The notes under the pieces were generated by a model. It saw only the letters and a list, made by a program, of their open reading frames with translations. It was not told where the DNA came from and did not search any database. DNA of 64,000 nt from Trachythela sp. YZ-2020 (lineage: Eukaryota; Cnidaria; Anthozoa; Malacalcyonacea; Clavulariidae): positions 1,879,001 to 1,943,000 of the forward strand of contig JADLSH010000113.1 of the NCBI GenBank assembly GCA_016169945.1, given 5' to 3'. Positions 61,001-64,000 of this stretch are shown in pieces; position 1 is the stretch's first letter, and each line of letters opens with the position of its first letter. Made by a program: the position numbers and the translations under genes.

Positions 61001-63474
61001 CTAAAGGAAAAATTGATCAGTGTTGTTGAACTCGGGGATGGATCCAGCTTGATCTGGTATGAGGGGGCAGGAGGAGGGCGGTGCTGAGTGGGCGCTGGTC
61101 ACAAAGCAGGGGGTGACCGTCTACCAAGGCAGGGTGCATCATCACTGAGGACCCCGGCAGGGTCAAGGGGCTGAGCGTGTCAGACAACATTTTGAAAAAT
61201 AGGGTTGCCTAGAGAGGCCCAATATTACATTGTTGTTTGATAATTGTCTTGCCATTTGATTGATATGGAAGTGTGCACTCCCCCCATCCCGCCCGCACAC
61301 ATTTGGCCAAGACTAGGAAATGGGCAACCCCCTTGCCACTGGCACAGCCAGCCCGCCGATTTGCGGAAGCGGTTAGCGCGCTGCCTCTTACCACTGAGTT
61401 GAGCCTGTTTCACAACAGGTCGAGGTCACTGTTGGTACTCGCATGAGATCGGCAGTGTGCTCAAATAACTCATGTAAGTTGAGATTCTCTCCTGTGCTTC
61501 GAGGGTTTTCCCCGGGTACTCCGGTTTCCTCCCTCTAATACTAACCCTTAGGAACTAACAATGGGGCCACAGTAATTGGCTGACGCTGTTGTGGACTCCC
61601 TGCCATTGAGGTGAAGTTGAATAAAAATAAAAAATAAAAAATTGATTGTTTTCACCGTCAATGAACACGAACAAATTTGCATAGCGGGACTAAAGCCTGT
61701 TTTCCACTTCAACCGTATCGTACCGTATCGTACCGTAACGTAGCATTTTCTTTTGTGTCGAGGTCATTAGTTCTGCCCGAGTGCTCAGGAAACAAAGAAA
61801 TACGCTACGTTTCGGTACGATACGGTTGAAGTGGAAAACAACCTTAAATCGGCGGGCTGGCTACGCTACTGCCCCTTGCACTCCCCAGGTAAATCCAGGG
61901 AGGGGGGAGGCACTGTGGAGTTAAGTGCTCTAGTTCTGACGTTTTTCAGCCGTACCCAAGTCGATAAAAGGGACCTTAAGATCTACGACGACGCGGCAGT
62001 CGACAACGCCATACAAATATGTGAATATAAAGAGACTGTGATTGAACAACGTTCTTGTTTTAGCTCACAGCTTTTTATTCATGACTTTTAAAACGTTTCA
62101 ACTGCAGTTATCGACTACAATGCAGGCTGTAAAAACAAACGTGAAATGCAGCTATTCATCCTTCTGACTTGCCGTCGTCCTGAGGACGTAAAAATGCTCT
62201 AGTTGGCGTCGTGAACAAGACAGAGACGACGTCGAGAATTCTCTTGGGACTACAAGTTTTTCCATTGCTTTATTACAAGCGAAAAACTTCATTGTTAGAA
62301 GGGCCGCGTCGTCGACGTTGGCGTTGTAGATCTTAATCTCCCTAAAAGCATTTGTTAATCTGTTATCCCGCCTTAAAATTTCCAATTCAATTCAATTTAT
62401 TTATATCAAAATACAAAGAAAATCTTAAATAGCTAGCCGCATTGATAGCAAGGCTATTCTAGGCACGGGTTATACACACAACAAAATAAAATAATTCATA
62501 AGTACACCTTATGATGGTGTGTTCGATGAACGAATATTGATTAAAATAATCGATAGTCGAAAAATATCGATTAATCGGTAGCAGCTCTACTTAATACTTA
62601 CTATCAAAGGTGTGTCCTTTCAAGGCGTTGATGATATTTATTCCGTTTGGTTCAAGATTTTTCGCTAAAGTTGTGTTTAAAGCGTATGCATATTGCCGAA
62701 TTGCATGGTACAAGTGAGCTCCTTCGATACGCACCTAGTTAAAACAAAAATATGTTTGAGATATATCTATGTATTTACTTTACGACCATGTAAGAATACA
62801 ATTTAAAGTTTATACAAGTTTAAAGTATGGTTGAACAGGACATGGGTCCCATATGAAGACCAACCTGGCAAAAATGATAGAACATTACGGGAATGTACAT
62901 AAATTTAAAACAAGGACAATACACTATTTACATATTAAAGGCAAAAATTAGGAACAGCAGCTTAAATTGTAAGAACGGCATTTTGAGTGAAAAAGTTTTC
63001 CAAGTGCGCATTCTGTTAACATCGAAAGTAGAGTCTAATTTAGAAGAATATTAAGTATGAAGTTGGTGCTTAAAGGAGGAAACAGACGTACTGTTACGAA
63101 TGATAAGACGTGAATACAGTGCGACCTTTACTAAAGCCCCACACAGACGAGCAAGTTTTCCTTGACAATTTTTCCTTGACAAGTTTTATTTGCTCGTGTG
63201 TACGACAAAAAATTGACAAGTTTTCCTTGACAAGGAGCCTTGTTTAAAAGCTAGTCATACCAGACAATGAGAAATTCATCGAAAAAAACGTGCTCGCAGG
63301 CACAGACACACACACACACACATACACACAGACGAACAATCTCCTGGCGAGGATAACAAGCATTAAGCATTAATGAAAGATTGTGACAAGTACATCAATA
63401 AATAAAACGTTAATTATAAAGATAACTTACAAGACTTGAATTTTTCTCGAATATACACTTGCACGTAGCTCGAG
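45756..63474 (-). CDS. Receptor (membrane) guanylyl cyclase, 5' part incomplete
   Basis: Single-pass receptor enzyme making cGMP from GTP. Exons traced right to left: 63431-63474 (tentative), 62602-62734, 60863-61000, 59205-59378, 57997-58072, 57683-57788, 57143-57196, 56558-56647, 53322-53399, 53123-53227, 52694-52765, 51802-51967, 51229-51378, 50463-50646, 50103-50243, 49538-49661, 49017-49085, 47789-48062, 47036-47127, 45756-46052. From 62734 these give 841 codons in one frame, including the stop at 45756-45758. Order: end of the ligand-binding domain, one membrane helix, kinase-homology domain, HNOBA helix, cyclase domain, C-terminal tail. Natriuretic-peptide-receptor-like cyclases have this architecture and about 1050 or more residues, so most of the ectodomain and the signal peptide lie beyond the right edge. 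The ligand is unknown. Confidence 0.95.
46466..46742. mobile_element. GACGAGAG-type inverted-repeat element, copy 2
   Basis: ACTGGTCAAACGAGGGTGAG at the left, CACATTCTCGTTTGACAAGG at the right, with repeated CTCTCATCAACTCTCATCAA inside. It belongs to the same family as 6528-6790. It abuts the repeat at 46742. Confidence 0.75.
46742..47029. repeat. Dispersed foldback repeat (copy 2, inverted)
   Basis: AATATATCATACACGAGAAG through GGCGCTAGCC to GTGTTTTGCTCATGAAGTAT, the reverse complement of 3000-3295. A shorter relic with ATGATTTCTTTTGTGTTTTC lies near 47625. Confidence 0.78.
47036..50243 (-). CDS. Cyclase HNOBA and catalytic domain exons
   Basis: 50103-50243 encodes the dimerising helix ([28 protein letters not shown]). 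49538-49661 has [18 protein letters not shown], with the first metal-binding Asp. 49017-49085 is [20 protein letters not shown]. 47789-48062 gives [15 protein letters not shown], with the guanine-selecting Glu; [16 protein letters not shown], with the transition-state region; and [16 protein letters not shown], with the Cys that favours GTP. 47036-47127 ends with [13 protein letters not shown], continued [11 protein letters not shown] in the next exon. All catalytic residues are present, so the enzyme should be active as a homodimer. Confidence 0.96.
47362..47489. repeat. 128-bp foldback repeat
   Basis: TACTATTTACAACATGAGCG and CGTGTTGTATCGGATA pair with TATCCGATACAACACGG and GCGAATGTTGTAAATAG, around an ACTCGAGCCGAAGGCGAGCG centre. 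In a cyclase intron. Confidence 0.85.
48115..48560. repeat. AATTAACTAACTAATTAAGTACCC tandem repeat
   Basis: About 440 bp of imperfect AATTAACTA / GTACCCAATTAACTAA units in a cyclase intron, extremely AT-rich. Followed directly by the palindromic element at 48578. Confidence 0.9.
48578..48880. mobile_element. Palindromic element, copy 2 of 24872-25176
   Basis: It begins AACAGTTATTCTACTCACTC with a near-perfect foldback to 48670. It then holds the reverse complement of the GCTCTGGATATGA...MAARF region and ends CCAGAGCTTGTGTATATAAT. Compared with copy 1, the two modules are joined in the opposite relative arrangement. Confidence 0.7.
49130..49506 (-). mobile_element. Most complete tRNA-derived SINE copy
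   Basis: Read on the minus strand: a tRNA-like head (GGGGTGTTGGAGGGACAGTG, GTTAGTG, AAAGTTCGACTCCTGAG), a unique body (GACTCTACCAAAAAACTGA, TTTCTCCAGGTACTTCAG), then about two 114-bp tail units ending near 49130. It shows the family structure: pol III-type head plus body plus tandem tail. In a cyclase intron. Confidence 0.8.
49762..49968. mobile_element. TIR element AAGGCCTCGTTTACACTATAC
   Basis: AAGGCCTCGTTTACACTATA and CCGGATCCGCATCGTC at the left, with GACGATGCGGATCCGG and TATAGTGTAAACGGGGCCTT-like sequence at the right; TIR about 50 bp, total 207 bp. In a cyclase intron. Confidence 0.9.
50463..53399 (-). CDS. Cyclase kinase-homology domain exons
   Basis: Six exons. [13 protein letters not shown] supplies the ATP-contact lysine (VAIKK). 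[20 protein letters not shown] and [15 protein letters not shown] follow. The catalytic loop is [11 protein letters not shown] in place of HRD...N, and DFG is DYG (ITDYGL), so the phosphotransfer aspartate is lost, as in all receptor cyclases. The C-lobe reads [26 protein letters not shown] and [12 protein letters not shown]. In the family this domain binds ATP and relays the ligand signal; it does not act as a kinase. Confidence 0.95.
50740..50795 (-). mobile_element. SINE fragment (second tRNA-derived family)
   Basis: On the minus strand it reads CTTCAGGTTCGATTCCTGCC followed by AGAGGGCCTAAGTTGC. The GGTTCGATTCC block is a B-box. The 5' half is missing. Confidence 0.55.
50870..51200 (-). 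repeat. Tandem 114-bp SINE-body units (about 3 copies)
   Basis: GTTACTACAGGAGGAAACC and TACTGGATAGCTCTATCAG recur at 114-bp spacing. Lies next to the donor of cyclase exon 51229-51378. Confidence 0.85.
51995..52336. mobile_element. CTTG-box TIR element, copy H
   Basis: CAACCAAGTTGTAACAAGCC near the left, GAGATTTTTACATGTGTA at the right, typical CAACTTGTTATCA/CTTGTTGACAAG interior. It begins about 28 bp beyond the acceptor side of cyclase exon 51802-51967. Confidence 0.8.
53400..56557 (-). other. Largest cyclase intron
   Basis: 3.2 kb with no gene recognised. It holds a GCTGTTAGCTGTTAG tandem at about 53624-53648; a TGTGCCGACTTGTTTT tandem at 55180-55250; C/G homopolymer runs at 55083-55092 and 55294-55315; a stretch of GTACGTT/ACGTACG motifs at 55330-55910; and the foldback element at 56046-56501. 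Confidence 0.6.
56046..56501. mobile_element. Long-arm foldback element (about 455 bp)
   Basis: GTAACACCATTGAACTATAT and CTGGAACGCTAAC at the left pair with GTTAGCGTTCCAGTC and TATAGTTCAATGTGTAAC at the right. Inner arms around TTAACGCCGAACATTGGGCT / AGCCTAATGTTCGGGCGTTA extend the pairing to more than 150 bp each. A C-run lies at about 56450-56460. Confidence 0.88.
56558..58072 (-). CDS. Cyclase transmembrane and juxtamembrane exons
   Basis: 57997-58072 encodes [20 protein letters not shown], the single membrane helix, followed by YR. 57683-57788 gives [20 protein letters not shown], the conserved ...EKEL.s.LWkid segment just inside the membrane. 57143-57196 is a Ser-rich 18-residue exon ([15 protein letters not shown]) where family members are phosphorylated. 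56558-56647 encodes a 30-residue lead-in ending [13 protein letters not shown] small SINE and a foldback fragment occupy the introns. Confidence 0.88.
56735..57110 (+). mobile_element. tRNA-derived SINE, plus orientation
   Basis: A degenerate head (GACTGGGTTTTCATTCC), then GATATGCAGTTGTCTGATTA, GACTCTACCAAACACCACAG and about two tail units ending near 57110. It has the opposite orientation to most copies here, which confirms element structure. Confidence 0.75.
57369..57482. mobile_element. Partial copy of the 61691 foldback element
   Basis: GCGAAACGTAGCGTATTTC through ACGTTACGATACGTTTGAAG TGGAAACAGTC, the reverse complement of most of 61691-61847, lacking one arm. Confidence 0.7.
58451..59177. 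mobile_element. Mariner-like element with TA target duplication and internal TIR copies
   Basis: 727 bp beginning CAGGTGTATGTACCACAGAA and ending TTCTGTGGTACATACACCTG, with TA on both sides (58449-58450 and 59178-59179). The subterminal TACCACAGAATACC also occurs inside at about 58640, at about 58800 (variant) and twice near the right end, so it has multiple transposase-site-like repeats. It is very AT-rich, with a 66-codon frame and no transposase. It sits between cyclase exons. Confidence 0.88.
59205..63474 (-). CDS. Cyclase ectodomain exons
   Basis: Exon 62602-62734 reads [20 protein letters not shown], matching the LYDAv..YA.ALN segment of ANF-type ligand-binding domains. 60863-61000 has [17 protein letters not shown] and two N-glycosylation sequons in that stretch (NMT, NGS). 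59205-59378 contains [20 protein letters not shown], the membrane-proximal P..CGF(D/N)N.E signature with its cysteine. The 44-bp exon at 63431-63474 ([14 protein letters not shown]) fits in phase with good splice signals but is not independently recognisable. 59205-59378 uses a GTACGT donor at 59203-59204 (plus-strand AC). Confidence 0.85.
59505..59577 (-). mobile_element. tRNA-like SINE head (second family)
   Basis: On the minus strand: TAGCTCAGTTGGTTAGAGCG (A-box), then CTGCACCGGAATCGTAG and GCAGGTTCGAAT (B-box). The acceptor arms do not pair and the anticodon loop lacks the invariant U33, so it is a tRNA-derived SINE relic rather than a tRNA gene. Confidence 0.65.
59938..60800 (-). repeat. 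Exact 114-bp tandem array, 7-8 units
   Basis: GTTACTACAGGAG or its one-base variants begin at 59941, 60055, 60169, 60283, 60397, 60511, 60625 and 60739, each 114 bp apart. Units differ at only a few positions. Each contains CTAAACTAAACTAACTTTAT, TACTGGATAGCTCTATCAG and CTGTTCTCCCTAGAGGTCC. It is the tail of the tRNA-headed SINE family, here without a head. In the cyclase intron between 59378 and 60863. Confidence 0.96.
61040..61320. repeat. Dispersed repeat shared with 39360-39645
   Basis: GCGGTGCTGAGTGGGCGCTG, CAGGGTGCATCATCACTGAG and CGGCAGGGTCAAGGGGCTGA match the other copy in order. Directly followed by the SINE at 61338. Confidence 0.65.
61338..61641 (+). mobile_element. tRNA-derived SINE with A-rich tail
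   Basis: The head GAAGCGGTTAGCGCGCTGCC (A-box-like) and AACAGGTCGAGGTCACTG (B-box-like) is followed by a body with GGGTACTCCGGTTTCCTCC and a tail AATAAAAATAAAAAATAAAA. This is a standard SINE layout and distinct from the 114-bp family. Confidence 0.75.
61691..61847. mobile_element. Foldback element AAAGCCTGTTTTCCACTTCA
   Basis: AAAGCCTGTTTTCCACTTCA / ACCGTATCGTACCGT at the left, with ACGGTACGATACGGTTGAAG-type sequence and TGGAAAACAACCTT at the right; the centre is AGTTCTGCCCGAGTGCTCAG. 157 bp in total. Confidence 0.82.
61970..62343. mobile_element. TIR element CTTAAGATCTACGACGACGC
   Basis: The left end CTTAAGATCTACGACGACGC / GGCAGTCGACAACGCC pairs with GGCGTTGTAGATCTTAA and GCCGCGTCGTCGACG at the right, with about 40-bp arms and 374 bp total. 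A minus-strand 77-codon frame (62152-62385) overlaps the right half and is probably incidental. Confidence 0.78.
63133..63310. mobile_element. CCCCACACAGACGAGCA element, partial copy 2
   Basis: AAAGCCCCACACAGACGAGC then repeated TTTTCCTTGACAA as in 8227-8446. The right end is unclear and runs into a (CA)n tract at 63299-63328. Confidence 0.65.
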
Positions 63475-63762
63475 CTAAAAATAAAATGTCTAAATTTTTG
63501 TCGATGTCTAGCAAAACAAAGCCCGAGCACATATTTCGGACATTGAAAAAATTTACAAAATGCATAACACAATAAAAGCCATAGCAAAACGAAGCAAAAA
63601 TAACATACGTATATTATGTATAAGTTTCAACAATGCGTTGCTTTTGATATTTTGACGACTTTTTCAACCATATTTCAACACAATTCGAAAAATGTACTTA
63701 CTAATATCGCGCGAAAAAAGGGTCTCGATCAAGGTTGTGAAGCTTGGGAAAAGTCAATAACA

Positions 63763-63970
63763 AATTGTAGGCTTGTAGCAAGCTTGCAAACAAGTTCTAA
63801 CAATGTTGTTATTTTATCAAGTTGCTACAAGGTTGTCACTTACAACTTGTTAACGAGTTGTTGAATTGCAGGACGATAACAAGTTGTTGGAACAACTTGC
63901 AACAAGTCTGTCGAGTCAACAACCTTGTAGCAAGTTGTCAACAAGCCGTTGACGACTTTTCAACAAGCAC
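63763..63970. mobile_element. CTTG-box TIR element, copy I (truncated)
   Basis: AATTGTAGGCTTGTAGCAAG, CAACTTGTTAACGAG and CAACAAGCCGTTGAC in the order of copy A. Both terminal repeats are missing. Confidence 0.7.
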
Positions 63971-64000
63971 CAGAATATTTTTAATGAGGTCAGATTTATA

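Noticed and set aside
62152..62385. 77-codon minus-strand frame
   Set aside because: It overlaps the arm of a TIR element and shows no recognisable domain.

Overview
The window is animal nuclear DNA. It has AT-rich, intron-dense genes with short exons in large introns, and abundant DNA-transposon debris, SINEs and microsatellites. The gene set (muscle-type myosin II heavy chain, an acetylcholine-receptor-like channel subunit, a receptor guanylyl cyclase, an SPSB3-like adaptor) points to a metazoan with muscle and synaptic-type receptors. The repeat content, including short inverted-repeat elements and a small MAARF...EEEIQ-type transposon ORF, fits a cnidarian best. That placement is an inference and I cannot name the species.

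Layout, left to right. (1) Minus strand, 17465 down past base 1: a class II myosin heavy chain. I traced 26 coding exons that join in one frame for 1146 codons (complete motor, two light-chain-binding motifs, first ~320 residues of the rod); the rest of the rod lies beyond the left edge. (2) 17466-20935: no gene, one decayed LINE and other repeats. (3) Minus strand, 25276-20936: a complete five-exon Cys-loop receptor subunit of 517 aa, nicotinic alpha type. (4) 25277-30858: no recognised gene. (5) Plus strand, 30859-34128: the SPRY and SOCS-box exons of an SPSB3-like ubiquitin-ligase adaptor, with the 5' exon not found. (6) 34129-36681: LINE fragment, minisatellite and repeats. (7) Minus strand, 41735-36682: a complete five-exon gene for an unnamed 251-aa protein with a helix-hairpin-helix-like motif and a basic nuclear-type tail. 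(8) Plus strand, about 42534/42654-43807: a small three-exon gene resembling the C20orf85/LLC1 ciliary family, with an uncertain 3' end. (9) Minus strand, 63474 (or beyond the right edge) to 45756: a receptor guanylyl cyclase with part of the ligand-binding domain, transmembrane helix, kinase-homology domain, HNOBA coiled coil and catalytic cyclase domain (841 codons traced, plus a possible further 5' exon).

The genes are unrelated in pathway and look like an ordinary chromosomal neighbourhood. The myosin, receptor channel and membrane cyclase could all act in muscle or nerve physiology, but nothing in the sequence links them.

Most of the rest is mobile DNA: at least nine copies of a TIR element full of CTTGTTGACAAG-type motifs; a tRNA-headed SINE family whose 3' body is amplified as exact 114-bp tandem units; a hAT-type element with a perfect 8-bp target duplication; two TA-flanked mariner-like elements; a triple nest of inverted-repeat elements carrying a 69-bp minisatellite; several foldback elements; and large CAT/CAC, GACA and GGTA microsatellites. 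I see no CRISPR array, rRNA gene or convincing functional tRNA, and no evidence of a new multi-gene system. The more novel material is in the repeat biology and the unnamed helix-hairpin-helix gene.
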